Below are positions 48,601-59,804 of a stretch of DNA of 64,000 bases, one piece after another (position 1 is the first letter of the stretch; each line of letters starts with the position of its first letter). Position numbers and translations under genes: made by a program. The notes under the pieces were generated by a model. That model did no database searches. It saw only the letters and a program-made list of their open reading frames with translations, and was not told where the DNA came from. Location of the stretch: the NCBI GenBank assembly GCA_014898425.1, contig RCSZ01000014.1, positions 1,426,001 through 1,490,000 on the forward strand. Direction: 5' to 3'. Source of the DNA: Botryotinia globosa (lineage: Eukaryota > Ascomycota > Leotiomycetes > Helotiales > Sclerotiniaceae).

Positions 48601-50210
48601 CGATGGATCTTGAGGACTCAGACGAACTCAATCTGCATCCTTGACTCCGCATATCCTGGACAAAGTGGGCTAAAAGTGCCATCCGCGACATGGAGCTTAA
48701 TCGCAAGCCTTATTGTTGATATTCCTGTAAATCTTATATTGATTATCATCTGCAAGATAATTGGAAGCTATATCAGACCCCCATTGCTTAACGCGGGTTC
48801 AGTCAATGATAGTCCGGCCTCTTCCAACCCCAAGTCGAAATCAGACAGTGAATTTACTGTTTACTCCATGTGGTGGCGTCTTCCGCTTGCATTATTCTCA
48901 ATATTCAATATTGTGTATTTAGCCTACTCGAACTACCGACAATCATTCATCGATCGAAATATACATTATCTATGCGAGTTTTTTTGGCGCTACTTGTATC
49001 CCGAGCGATGGCTATGCAAGAAGGGCAGAATCATCTACTCAAATAGGTCTTAGAAAAGCAATTACAACCTATTTTTCAGCCAAGATTGTTGTACGATGCC
49101 TTTTTGGGGAACCTATAATATTAACGTTATAGTCACAAGCCGTTCATGCGAAGAGATATTCCATACCATTATTGGATATCTTTCCTGGAGAAAAGGCAGG
49201 CTGTGCTGTGCAGTCAGGATATTATGAGTCAACCTACTTGAGAGATTTGCACTGGGTGAGATAATTGGCCTTTGTTGGAAATAGGTCCGAAGGAGGAAAG
49301 AGAAAAGGTCCGGGGTTCTCCGGGATAGAAAGAATATGAGTGGTTGTATGGCACAAACTTCCAAGGTCATAAAGCCAAGAATGTCAACGGATACAAGTGT
49401 CACATTATGTTCCGAGTTGGCCCTTGTCTTAAATTTTATACAATGTCGAATTTAAGATCAAGATTATACAATTTGTCTATCATGCCTGGCTTATCATATA
49501 GATTCTTTGTACTTATATTCACCGGTGATGCTTTATCCAAGTATGAATAGTTTCTACCCAATTCGAAGTGATCTTCCTTCAGTGTGGAGCAGGTCTAGGA
49601 CTGAAACTGAGAATCATGGTTAGTGAGGGGTCTCTTGTGCAATGGGAGATTAACTTGAGGTAAAGTCTGATAATAAGTGTGGTGTGATTAATGCTGAAGC
49701 CTTGAACCGAAATTCCGACAATACTGTTCGTCGAGAAGGCAGCTATCGTCGCTTTTCTACATTCATGCAGTGGAGAAATGATCAGTTCCTTAAAGAGAAA
49801 CTAGATATCACAAAGCCAGATGACAGAAATTATCTTGTATGTAAGAAAAAACAGTATCATGAAATGGACTCCACTCTTTGATGATACTTGTTCTGCCAAT
49901 CTCAAGATGATGTTACCATTGTGTTTTGAGATACATATAATGATATAGAATTCGGTTTCTCACAGATGGAAATCAAATATGAGAGTATTCGTCTAATATA
50001 TACTCAGCCTCAATTGAAAATTCACTCCAAAGTTTCATTTTTGTTCCACTTAATTTCTGCTATTTAGCTCAAGACTTTAACTCAACTTTCCAATCTGCAA
50101 CCTGCGACCTGCAACCTACGATCTACGACCTGCAACCTGCACACCTGGTTCACATCAATCTTTCTGTTCACCAATAGTAACCTCGATCATCAACCTTTCC
50201 TTTCAATACA
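45632..50210. other. Gene-poor 4.6-kb stretch with scattered coding-like fragments
   Basis: No complete gene can be built. Coding-like fragments without ATG or partner exons are: minus 47710-48015, ending in a hydrophobic segment (VILFALFVVIAILFIIGKL); plus 48610-49053, with a hydrophobic segment and WWRLPLALFSIFNIVYLAY; and plus 49684-49881, with RREGSYRRFSTFMQWRNDQ. They may be remnants of decayed genes. Composition is normal, without RIP bias. Just before 50211, tandem variants of CCTGCAA/CCTACGA (50090-50145) form a short repeat in the leader of the next gene. Confidence 0.4.
48610..49053 (+). pseudogene. Orphan membrane-protein fragment
   Basis: An open frame of 147 codons that has no ATG at its start. 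It contains ATWSLIASLIVDIPVNLILI followed by IIICKIIGSYI (one or two membrane spans), a polar Ser/Lys loop, and WWRLPLALFSIFNIVYLAY (another span). The stop comes after a basic end (KKGRIIYSNRS). Upstream frames contain stops and no donor site fits. It looks like one exon or the relic of a membrane-protein gene. I do not recognise a family. Confidence 0.3.
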
Positions 50211-51383
50211 ATGGATAAGGACGGCATAATCCGCAATTACAACGCGAATCACTTCCTCGCACCTCTCCAAGATGTCACAGCAGCTGCCGAAGAAGGTACC
50301 AATAACGAAGTTTCATTCACGAGCCTAGTTAAGCATATACCTCTTTATCGAACTTCTCGAGATAGGTTGAAAAGAGCCAAGCCTGTCCGTTACGCCGATG
50401 ATTCTGAGTTGGAAAGAATCTGCAGCTGGCCCGAAACATATACAAGAGAACATCAAATTGCTGATCTGTCATGGCACGACGAGGCAGAATATGAGATGAC
50501 GGCGGGCGACTTCTTCGACCGTGCACCATCCACCAATAAATGCTTGATGTCTGCAAGTCAAAAAAAGTCTTCGGGTTCTTTGAATGTTGGCAATGGCACA
50601 AAACTTGATACATTTACTTGTTTTCCGCGTCTCACTGCAGAATTGCGCTTGAGAATCTGGAGAACTATGGCCTTTATGCCTCATGTTGTTGCCTTGCAAG
50701 AAGAGTTTGTTTTAGATTCAACCGGCAAGGAAAAAGTATATCTACGAACGATAAACGCGGTTGCCAGTGTACTGAAAATTAATCATGAATCTCGTACAGA
50801 GACTTTGAAATATTACAGGCATTCTTTTGGATCCCAAAAATACTTTCATAAAGTACGAGAAACTTACAATGAGACAAATCCTAATATTGGTGAGCTCCTC
50901 ATCCATGCAAACCTCCAAGCAGACACGATCTATTATGACAGGCGGTATATTATGCGGAGTTCTAGAACGGGTGGAATTTGCAGTTTCATGCCTGCCATTG
51001 GAAACATGAGAGATATCTTTAAGCCTGCGCACAGCATTGCTTTTGATGTAACTGATGCGACCTTGTGGGAACACTTTGCATTTATCTACGATTTGATTAG
51101 GGAATGTGACGCCATCGAAGAAGTCCTATTCGTTGTTAGAATCAACCGTGGTCCGACAGAATGCACATCTTATGAGCACTGGGAATTGATGGAACTAAAC
51201 AAAGACGAAACTCGGGTCTGCTATGAGAGATATTTAGGAGAGTTCATCAAACTTTGCGACGCGGTAGATATCCAATACCAAAAGCTCCATCGTTACGAAG
51301 GTACGAGCAAGGCTAGAATAGGACGTCTTGGAGGTCCAAGAGTCAGAATCGTTGGATTGACGAGAAACGGTGTACGAATTTGA
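50211..51383 (+). CDS. 2EXR domain protein (390 aa)
   Basis: Single-exon gene with a clear leader and ATG (tacaATGGAT). After a 130-residue polar N-terminal region comes the 2EXR hallmark: FTCFPRLTAELRLRIWRTM, then FMPHVVALQEEF, and VASVLKINHESRTETLKYYR. The family is large and expanded in plant-associated filamentous ascomycetes; its molecular role is unknown, so none is assigned. The C-terminal part has DVTDATLWEHFAFIYDLIRE and ends GGPRVRIVGLTRNGVRI. No signal peptide or membrane segment. It stands alone in gene-poor surroundings, which is common for this family. Confidence 0.85.
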   Translation: MDKDGIIRNYNANHFLAPLQDVTAAAEEGTNNEVSFTSLVKHIPLYRTSRDRLKRAKPVRYADDSELERICSWPETYTREHQIADLSWHDEAEYEMTAGDFFDRAPSTNKCLMSASQKKSSGSLNVGNGTKLDTFTCFPRLTAELRLRIWRTMAFMPHVVALQEEFVLDSTGKEKVYLRTINAVASVLKINHESRTETLKYYRHSFGSQKYFHKVRETYNETNPNIGELLIHANLQADTIYYDRRYIMRSSRTGGICSFMPAIGNMRDIFKPAHSIAFDVTDATLWEHFAFIYDLIRECDAIEEVLFVVRINRGPTECTSYEHWELMELNKDETRVCYERYLGEFIKLCDAVDIQYQKLHRYEGTSKARIGRLGGPRVRIVGLTRNGVRI

Positions 51384-52213
51384 GATACCCCAGGAGTGTG
51401 CGCGAGCGATGGAAGCTCTCTATCGGGAATTCTTCTCTAGAATATAAATATCGTCAGTATCCTGGGAAGAATTTTTGTTAATCATGAAGGTCTGCTAGAG
51501 CTTTGCTAAAGAGCAAGCTGCATGCAAGATGGTAGGTATTTAGACTAGATGGTTTGGGTTCAACTATCAAGCTTTGGCTTGCTCTTTGCATGGTAGAGAA
51601 TAACAAGGAGACCTATGTTTTCCTTGGTGGGTTGGAGGTGGGTTGAAAAAAGATACTTTAAGCTGTACATAATCAATCAATTTAATCTCACTGTATGCAT
51701 TACATTCGTGATAGGATGTGTTTCGAGGACAAAATCGATTTTTGTCTACGAAGGTGAGGTTTCAAAGATTTCTATACGTTAGCAAGATGAGCTTCATAAA
51801 GTTTTGAGTTTAGAAGTCATGTAGGCATCATATAAGTAGGTATAATCTGTTAGTGAATTAAACGGAGTCTTTATTAGACCACGCACATGTATCTTTAAGC
51901 TTTGTCTATTACCAACTCTCATGTCACATCCGCAACTGTCATTGCTGATCTAATTTATCATATATGCACATAAAAAGGTGTAAAGCGTTGAGTCAATTGT
52001 AATCCTAGTTGAGAAATGCAAAAAATTTCATCTGAATTAACCTCCCATCAGAGTTTGCATATCCCTAGAGTATTTTCAAGATCTAGATCTAGACCAAAAG
52101 AGTATCAAAAGTAAATGAGATAACATTTGCAACATCCCCGAGTGCAACTTCTATACCCTCAGCCCAAAAACGCCCGAATATCAAGTTTGAAAGCCATCAC
52201 TAGGATATTTCTC
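51384..52213. other. Intergenic region between convergent genes
   Basis: About 830 bases between the 3' ends of the 2EXR gene and the 52214 gene. No open frame with coding character and no repeat were seen. Confidence 0.5.
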
Positions 52214-53161
52214 TCAAACTCCATGGAGGATTTTCTCTGAATTTGCTACCCCTTCGCCTTCATGCTGTAGTCCCGTACGTCTTACTGCTTCTATCTCTGG
52301 AACTGAGCCAGGTAGCTCTGCAAACCCTTCTGGAATCTCTAGTTCTTGCAAAGTACTATGAACTCTTGGAGGCTTCGGAACCCTCGGAACCCTATGAATC
52401 CCATCAGCTCTACTGTCGTGTTCCTCTCGCTCAACAACATTTTCTCGACCCATCTCGGTCATTAAACCGCCTAAAGAACCCAAATTGGGAGGAATATATT
52501 CGGTAAGTGGTGGCATTCTTCTTCCTCTTCGTTGACGATGCTTTCGCAGAAAGTACCAGCCGAGCATGTAGATACATAATAGGAATAGCACAACAGCGGA
52601 AACACTCAAGATTATAGTGGTGTTATGTAGATGACGAGCGCTGTCTTTATCTGCCTTGTCTATAGCAGTTTGTTCCGCGGGTGAGATTGTGATAACAGCA
52701 GTGTAAGCACCGGGAGTTAAGTTGGCAGCACGACTCTCTTGGCTAATGGCCGATTTCAATGCACCTTTCAATATTGGATCTGTCGCGGTTGCGGCAATTG
52801 AGTTCCAAATAGAGATCTCACTAAGAGCAATTGCAGTTATTCCACTGGGTGGTATTGTGGGTTGTGCGATGGAAGTCAAGGCTCTAGTGGTAGATGGTAC
52901 GATATGAGTTACCGTTGGTCCCGTAGGTGTTCTCGTCGGTACAACACCAAGCGTTGAGGAGGGGACGATGATTGTTGAGGTGTGCGTGATTGTGATGAGT
53001 CTTCTTAAACGTTTGATTCCGCACTGGTATGGGTCGAATATATCTGTTGGAATCTCTGGTACAAATGTATACCCAGAACTGACATCCTGACCATCAGACA
53101 ATCTTTCACCATCAGTATCCGTACTAGTAAAAGCCTTTCTGAATAAGTAACGAATCGCCAT
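52214..53161 (-). CDS. Single-pass membrane protein with Ser/Thr-rich ectodomain (315 aa)
   Basis: One exon, ATG at 53161. The outer part is rich in Thr, Ser, Ile and Pro (for example TITHTSTIIVPSSTLGVVPT) and has one sequon just before the membrane (NTT). The membrane segment is TIILSVSAVVLFLLCIYMLG, followed by the basic stop-transfer RKHRQRRGRR and a proline-rich cytosolic tail (PRVPKPPRVHSTLQELEIP). No signal peptide is visible at the start (MAIRYLFRKAFTSTD), so the protein may use the membrane segment as a signal anchor, or a 5' exon is missing. The architecture resembles fungal mucin-like sensors (Wsc/Mid2 type), but no WSC domain is present. Confidence 0.65.
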   Translation of the reverse strand: MAIRYLFRKAFTSTDTDGERLSDGQDVSSGYTFVPEIPTDIFDPYQCGIKRLRRLITITHTSTIIVPSSTLGVVPTRTPTGPTVTHIVPSTTRALTSIAQPTIPPSGITAIALSEISIWNSIAATATDPILKGALKSAISQESRAANLTPGAYTAVITISPAEQTAIDKADKDSARHLHNTTIILSVSAVVLFLLCIYMLGWYFLRKHRQRRGRRMPPLTEYIPPNLGSLGGLMTEMGRENVVEREEHDSRADGIHRVPRVPKPPRVHSTLQELEIPEGFAELPGSVPEIEAVRRTGLQHEGEGVANSEKILHGV

Positions 53162-53765
53162 CTGTCACAGTTAGCTAGACTGACCAAAAACTTCCTAGAA
53201 CAATTCGCAGGGCTAACCTTTCAAGAAGCATGAAGATGGATGCAGGGAGAGTTGAGAGCCAGAAACAAAAAATTCTTGAACCGGAAACTCAAGTTCCGCT
53301 TAGTAAAAATTCTGATTTAAACAATTCACCAATTTGTTGGGTATCAAACTCAGCCACGGAGTACCAATAATCGTCTGATGTTGATCGATCTAATACTTGG
53401 TTTCTAAGACGAACGCGAACAGCTTTTCGGCCTCGCTGCTCTATTCAGGTGAAAGTTGTCTGAGGGCGCTGCTCCATATCAGACGATGATTAGAAAAGTA
53501 GTGAAATTCACCATTTAACATTCTCAAGATATTGTCTCAGATAAGTCTGCTGTACCGAATACAGAGAGAGACCGTGGTGCTGATACAGGACCTGTTCTTA
53601 CTGCGCAATCTTTGGCTAGAAATTAAATGACTTGCTGGAATATTATCTTTTCTTGAAAGAACTAGTGGTAGAGTTCCTAAGCTTGATTCTTAAATTCGCT
53701 TTGAATCTTTCTCAAAAGGCAAACCAAACAGACAAGTAGCAAATCCCACCCTTCAATTATAATCC
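53162..53765. other. Intergenic region between two tandem minus-strand genes
   Basis: About 600 bases, upstream of the 52214 gene and downstream of the 53766 gene. No coding frame. A missing 5' exon of the 52214 gene could lie here, but no signal-peptide-like frame with a donor site was found. Confidence 0.4.
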
Positions 53766-54818
53766 CTATGCCCCCATCTCAAACCTTTCTCTATTTAGTG
53801 TAGGACTTTCTATCTCAGCCGGTTCCATATTCATTCTCGGACTTTCCATCTCTGCTCTGAGCATTTCTCCCCCGATCTCAGGTGTATTTCCGCTTTTCTC
53901 CATTAACTCGTGTACGTGATCACTAGGATCTCTCACATCGAAACGTGGTTCAGTTTTTGATAGTACAGCCTGTCTTTTTCCATGTCTACGGAAGAGCCAT
54001 ATTGTGAGAATTATTAGGGTAATAAAAGCAAGGCCACCGATAGTCACCCCTACTATTGTGCCAGTATTATTATGAGAAGAATTGACTTGATTTGAGGCTA
54101 CGCTTGTTGTTTGTTGGGATGTACTTTGCGTTGAACTGGAGCTGGAGCTGGAGCTTGATGAGGAGGTAGTCAATGAAGTAGAAGGACTTGAAGTTGATCG
54201 TGGACCAGAAAATGTTGAAGCTGCAATAAATCCAGATTTCAACGATGAGGTAAGCAACATGTCAGAAACTGATGTCGTTCTGGCTAACACGCTCATTGGA
54301 GTGTCTAGTGCTGATGCAAAAATGAGTACTGGTGCTGTTTGTGAGGTACTGTTGCACGTATATGAAGTCTGAGTGCCAAGACTGGGGCTTGATTGATCAG
54401 ACAGCAAGTAGCTTTGGCAGTAATCTGTGGAACTATGTATCTATTAGTCCATTTCATCCACTTCAAATTGTGAAAGAGCCTACCAAGATAAAGTTACTGT
54501 GATAGCATTTATATTGGAATTGACATTGGGCGTACATCTGCCAGTGCACCCAGTATCATCTACACAAGCACCATAAAGCGAACAAACTGGAACGTTGCTA
54601 CTATAGATACAGGAACCCCAAATTCCCAGAGGATATGCAGTTGTACAGGTTGAGTCTGTTCCCATATACAGAGGAGATTGGGCATCTCCATAGTAGTATC
54701 CACAACTAACGCGGCCCTGGCCTCCTTGACGGCGACTGATATCAGGAGCCCGAGTCAAAGGAGGGGAAAGAGGAACATTAAAGATACTTGAACTACCTGG
54801 GCTCGATTTCTCGTCCAT
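53766..54818 (-). CDS. Single-pass membrane protein, Cys-containing ectodomain and Ser-rich stalk (two exons, 333 aa)
   Basis: Exons are 54818-54484 and 54432-53766. The 51-base intron (GTAGGC...CATAG) is chosen because it keeps the frame and gives LSC-STDYCQSYLL. The ectodomain has regularly spaced cysteines: RVSCGYYYGDAQSP, DSTCTTAYPLGIWGSCIY, VPVCSLYGACVDDTGCTG, RCTPN, then DYCQSY and SYTCNST. A Ser/Thr stalk with a run of 13 serines follows, then the membrane span IVGVTIGGLAFITLIILTIW, a basic stop-transfer FRRHGKRQ and a Glu-rich tail. This layout is common in secreted or plasma-membrane proteins of Leotiomycetes. No signal peptide is seen at MDEKSSPGSS, so an upstream exon may be missing. 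Tandem with a gene of like architecture. Confidence 0.7.
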
Positions 54819-56974
54819 TGATTGATCCCGTGAAGCTCCACTTTATGACGTTGTACAAATCCAAACCCGAGAATATGGAAAGTGAACGCCTTTTAGTAAG
54901 CTGATAAGTTTATCGACAAGCGTTTGATATTTTCCTTCGGCTCTGCAACAGATATAATAGAGTTGAGTGTGAAGAGCAAGCTGTCTTAATGGCAATTAGG
55001 AAGGAAAATAATCGTAGAGAGTTTCTTCGCTTAATAAATTACAATAGCATTGGTCGTTCCACTCGTGAAAGACGCCGCAGTAGGTATCCGGCTAGACTGG
55101 CAACCAATTTATCAGTTATCACTGACAATCAATAGCCCTCAATTATGAATCAAGAACATCTGGAAAGCTCCGCTAACAAATCGAGTATCAATCAAATGAC
55201 AATCAACGTTCCCATCAAGATTAAGATGGGGAGTAACATGAGGTGATAGAATCTCGATGGTCATAGCTGAGGCTCAGCAATCTTTTTTGGTAAGCTCAAG
55301 ATATACCAACGGTTGGTTTTACTAGAAGGAGGAAACCGGTGTGTCACTACATATCTAAGTAAGACATGCATAAAAATTAAAAGTGAGTTGTTTATCGGTG
55401 AAACCCCAAGATTTGTAATGGGCATTCAATTCCATGCGAATCACAAACAGGTGTGCTGCTAGCGAGCCCGATTGAATGAAATCTTCGGAGGAAGAGCCCG
55501 AAAACTCGGTTGCACAAGAAACCGAAGTCGGATAGATTCCCAAGTACTCTATTTAGAATCATGAGCTGGAAGTTGTTGTAATACTAACCTCTATATTCAT
55601 TTTGTAGAACCCATGAGAGAAAGCATTCTCGTCTACAACAATCACGGTAAGGGCTTGTTTGATTGCAAAATCCGTGCTAAATCCACTGAAATAATCCACT
55701 CTTTATGTTATCATGAATTTTGTAGTAATAACAATTCGCTTCAAAAAGAATAGATTATTAATTTATGGTTTTATGATTTGTATATTGAATCCACTATAAA
55801 ATTTATCGAAATAAAAGGAAATGGAATATATATATAATATATATAAATTAAATAGAGTAATTCGAATTTTCAATATACTATTACTACTTAAATAATTAAA
55901 TAAACGAACATAGGGATAGCTTTATTTAGATTTATATATAATTATAAATTCTAATTTAAAATGAATTTAATAACTTTAGATTTTATATATTAAAGTTTTA
56001 GACTTTGAAGTTTATAGAAATCTATAAAAATGTGAATCATTTATTGGATTAAAAACAAAGCCAGCTTTTTTTAGTTTTTATTTCTATTTGTATTTTTATT
56101 TTTTTATATAAATTTATTGAAAAATATAGATTATTTGATATTATTTTAAAATCATTCATTATTTCTTCATTTCAAAATATACTAAATTTATTAAAATATA
56201 AATTATTCGATAGAATCTACAATTTAATATTCAAATATAAATTCAAAATCTATTTTCAAAAAGTATGAAATATTCAGTGGATTTAGTATGGATTTGTACA
56301 TTCAAATTAGCTCTAAAACAACTTATAGATAGTTACAAAAAAAAGTTGGGAATATAATGTCAAGCTCAACTCTATAAGCAAGCCTTACTATCTTGTTTTT
56401 ACACTAGTCATGAAGCTATCAAAGTAATACATTTATTACACATATTCGATATCTGATTGAGTGACATGAGAATTTCTAAATATATGAATCGAAAATTTAC
56501 AAAGAAAAAGATCTTTATTTCTTACTATACATTTTCAATCTATTTTTTAATCAAACACTTTATTATTATATTACATAATACAAAATATATTAAATGAACA
56601 AAAAACTTTTTGATTTGAATATAAGTAAATTATTTTCCATTAAAACTAGTTATTTAAAGTTAAAATTTAAAATTGGCTTTTCAAATTCAAAATTTAAGAA
56701 ATTTTATTAAGATTTTATTAATTAAAATAAACTTCATAGTATATAATATAGATTTCTAAATTAATTATATAAATTTCTTGAGAACATTTTTTTAATATAT
56801 AATTGAAAGTCTATAATTTTATTATAGATAGCAAAATGATTGTTTTGTTACTCACGGATTCTGCCACTACAGGGCTTCCCGCTAGATGAATAAGTGCTAT
56901 AAATTGATAACTCCAAAGTAACAATGCATCAATAAATTTGATTCCAGATTCTCAATTTTGTGATAGCTTGTGTC
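54819..56974. other. Intergenic region with AT-rich block and MITE
   Basis: About 2.1 kb. The first 830 bases are normal composition without a recognisable gene. The stretch 55652-56313 is the Harbinger-like MITE. AT-rich sequence continues to about 56850 without detectable ends or readable protein, so a second degraded repeat may be present. Confidence 0.5.
55652..56313. mobile_element. PIF/Harbinger-like MITE (662 bp) with TAA target duplication
   Basis: Left end GGGCTTGTTTGATTG and right end, read inward on the minus strand, GAGCTAATTTGAATG; the match continues through CTAAATCCACTGAA on both sides, giving inverted repeats of about 42 bases. TAA stands directly outside both ends (55649-55651 and 56314-56316). 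A three-base TWA duplication with G-rich GGGCYTGTTTG ends is the PIF/Harbinger pattern. The interior is AT-rich, has no open frame, and mismatches in the ends are largely transitions, as expected after RIP. Confidence 0.75.
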
Positions 56975-58960
56975 CTAGTTCTCATCTGTATCTATATCTT
57001 CACTCCACAAAGGCTGAGAAGAAACCTCCTCAAACAGACTTAAGTGATTTTCTCGTTCCGCTTCCTTCTCATCATTCTCCAATCTCAACATACACAACAT
57101 ACACAACTCAAGCATTGGAACATTTGCATTCATGACCCTTCCTGGCTTTTCCAAAGCCTTTGGCCCGTTATCTTGGAAGCTTTGCAGCAATATCATTATA
57201 TCATTGTGCAAGTAGGCTGCCTGTATGGCAGTGGTTTCGATTCCGTCGAGTTTTTTACACGTGGTGCTTGCCCCATGCTTCAATAGATACACCACGGAAT
57301 CATATGCACCATAATAACACGCGGCCATGAGGGAAGTTCCGTGAGGACCACTGACAAGATTTATCCCAGCACCATGCCGGATTAGAAGTTCCATGCATTC
57401 CACTCTTGAATTAATTTTCTCTCCAATTGCTGCTTGATAGAGCGGCGCGCCATCTTCTCCAGCGTGGTTCACGTATTTTTCTCCGTCTCCTGAAACCTTG
57501 AATTCTCGGCTGAGCAGACTAAAAGTTCACTGTTAGTTCTTTAACGCTGGGCCAAACGTAACTGTCAATAACTGATAAGAACAAAAAAACATACTCAGAG
57601 ACTGTTTTTGACAAGCTTTGGGCTGAAGCCTGGCTTAGCGTAGTACCCAACCTTGGATGTCGAATAACATCACTTTCAGGTATACGTGCGAGAATGAAGT
57701 CTTCTTCGAGATGTTTCAAAGCTTTAAGTAAGACTGGTACTCCTGTATGGTCTTCCATTTTCAAATCCATACCCAATTCCATCAAAGTATGTACCATTTC
57801 AGGGCTAGATCTTTGGATAGCAACTGACAGTAGATCTCCTCTGTTGTATAGATCAGTCTCTAGGCTTGCTCCAAACTTGTGCAAAAGGACAACTGTATTT
57901 GGCGCACAATGCGCCACGGTCAATTGGATTGGACTTGCTTTCCGCCGCTTAAAGAGTTGACGTTTGCCCCAGCAAATATCAATGTCATAGCTACTCCTAA
58001 ATTTGCATTGAGCAAAGCATGATGAAGCGCTGTGTCTCCATATTGATCACGAGCTTCTAGATCTGCACCATGTGGGAGAAGCTCATGCATGACCCGAAAG
58101 GAGTCATTTGAACAGTTTGCCGCTGAGTTTAGTGCAGTAGCTAGAGTCTCGTGCCTAACTCTGAGACTGCCATTGTGCTCTATACAAAGTAAAGGTGCCG
58201 AGAGATACTCAGGGTGAGTGATCACTTTATGCTCGGCCTCGAGGCAATTCTTGTTACGACTTTGGACAGCTAGCTGAGGAAGAAGGATTCTAACACATCC
58301 CATATGGTTATTCCATACCGCCGTATGCAATGCACGTAATATTTGGGGACTGGAGGGCTGACTTCTATGCAAGATCCTTTGTACAAGTTTAGAGTCTCCA
58401 AAGCCGGTGGCAAGATCAAGCGATGTGGAACCTTCCAGAGATTGTTGGGATTTGAGAGTTTCAACGACTATACTGCCTCGTTGTGGGAGCCCTGGAGGGA
58501 AAGGCTCTGTGAGAGTTGTTGCGGCGCAAGATTCCATTATAGCGCCTTTAACTATCACACCAGCATCAACAAAATGATCTGCAAGTTCGAGCAGCCCATC
58601 ATGGAGGACCGCTGAAAGAATTGTGCACCCGCAACTACATGTGCTTTCCGGGTTCCATCTATTCTTGGACAGTGCTTTGACATAATCAATAACCTCACAC
58701 AGTATAGCTCTCTCCAAAGCAATGTGGATGCGATTATCTGTGCCATTGATCTCTTCACTTTCTCCAACAATTCTCTGGAGGGGAGCTAAATAGAGTTCAG
58801 CAAGAATTAATGCCAACTTTTCGCTACTTAACGATAGCTTTGAGCCATAGATATAACTCTTGAGCCAGATTATATATTGAAAGCACTTATAAACTGATGA
58901 TAGTGAGTTCTCTAGCGCTTGAACCATGCTATCATCTTCATAATTCAACCATGCAACCAC
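56975..58960 (-). pseudogene. Ankyrin-repeat protein gene, frameshifted and 5'-incomplete
   Basis: Two overlapping frames plus a last exon give one ankyrin protein. The first frame (58960 to about 57950) holds FVDAGVIVKG, ALHTAVWNNHMGCVRILLPQ and GADLEARDQYGDTALHHALL, ending at GANVNSL. The next frame (about 57950 to 57595) continues with KRRKASPIQLTVAHCAPNTV. A 76-base intron (GTATGT...TTTAG) leads to 57518-56975 with MELLIRHGAGIN, TSLMAACYYGAYDSVVYLL and a Glu-rich end. The switch near 57950 needs one extra base to stay in frame. A 47-base intron (GTAGCT...TTTAAG) could also bridge the frames but would delete half an ankyrin repeat. There is no ATG at the start: the frame is open upstream to a stop near 59005, with the first ATG at 58927, so the 5' end is probably lost. 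AT-rich DNA adjoins both ends. Confidence 0.7.
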
Positions 58961-59543
58961 CCTGTGGTGGCAGATTCCGTGGTTGACGAACTTGCTGATT
59001 CGTCAATCATCATAAAATCTTATGTATTCATTTATATATTAAGAAAATCGTTTTTAAAATGTTAATAAGATCAATTCTTTTTTCGTATTAAATAAAAGAA
59101 TTTTATTTTGAAGGGATTTAGTGAAGTTTCTTGGATTTTGAAAGTTGAAAGTTTATTTGTTGAATTCGATTAATAATCAATGTCAAGCCCGAACTCGCTT
59201 CCCTTTCCAAAAGACTAATTTTTTAGAGACGCACGTGAATCGATTTACTTCCTTGCTCTCTGTCTTTCGCATCTTTATGGAGAAGTAGATATCCTACTTG
59301 AATGCCTTATTCCTACCATGCAGGCTGATCCAGTTAGATACCAGGAGATCGAAGAACACATCTTCACTCATGATCTTCCAAATTCCAAGAATACTAGTAC
59401 TGAGTACCCCTCAACCAATTCCCAGGATATATTCATAACTAGGAACTCATTACTGTAAATTCTCAATCCCGTCGATTCTCGAACATATCAACATCGAAAT
59501 CACAAACCTGATATCAGTTACTTCCAAAAAAACAAACAACAAA
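58961..59543. other. Intergenic region, partly AT-rich
   Basis: 59000-59160 is AT-rich and resembles the edge of a RIP-affected repeat; the rest has normal composition. It may have held the missing first exon of the ankyrin gene. No open frame is convincing. Confidence 0.4.
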
Positions 59544-59804
59544 ATGCTTCCTACACCTCCACTCTCTCAATCTGGCTCATCTCCTTTGAAGTTTCTATCC
59601 CAAAGTACTCTTCAATTCCCAATAACGAATCTACAAGTACTTGTAACCTCTCAATTCTCATTACAATCTACGCTTCAACTTTGCTCCCCTAATTTTCGCT
59701 TTACGTCCGCAAAGACAGATTCCCGCTTGGCACAAATCCCAACATCAACATCAAAATCAACGAAATTGATATATATGAGTCAACAGTTGCTAGATAGCCG
59801 GTGA
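59544..59804 (+). CDS. Small open frame of 86 codons, uncertain
   Basis: ATG at 59544 in a good context (aacaacaaaATGCTT) after a CA-rich leader. The product (MLPTPPLSQSGSSPLKFL and on) is Ser/Thr/Leu-rich. Near its end lies a possible donor (agccgGTGAGTTT), so it could be a first coding exon. No downstream exon was found in the following 2 kb of pyrimidine-rich sequence. It could also be an upstream frame in a long leader. No family recognised. Confidence 0.3.
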   Translation: MLPTPPLSQSGSSPLKFLSQSTLQFPITNLQVLVTSQFSLQSTLQLCSPNFRFTSAKTDSRLAQIPTSTSKSTKLIYMSQQLLDSR

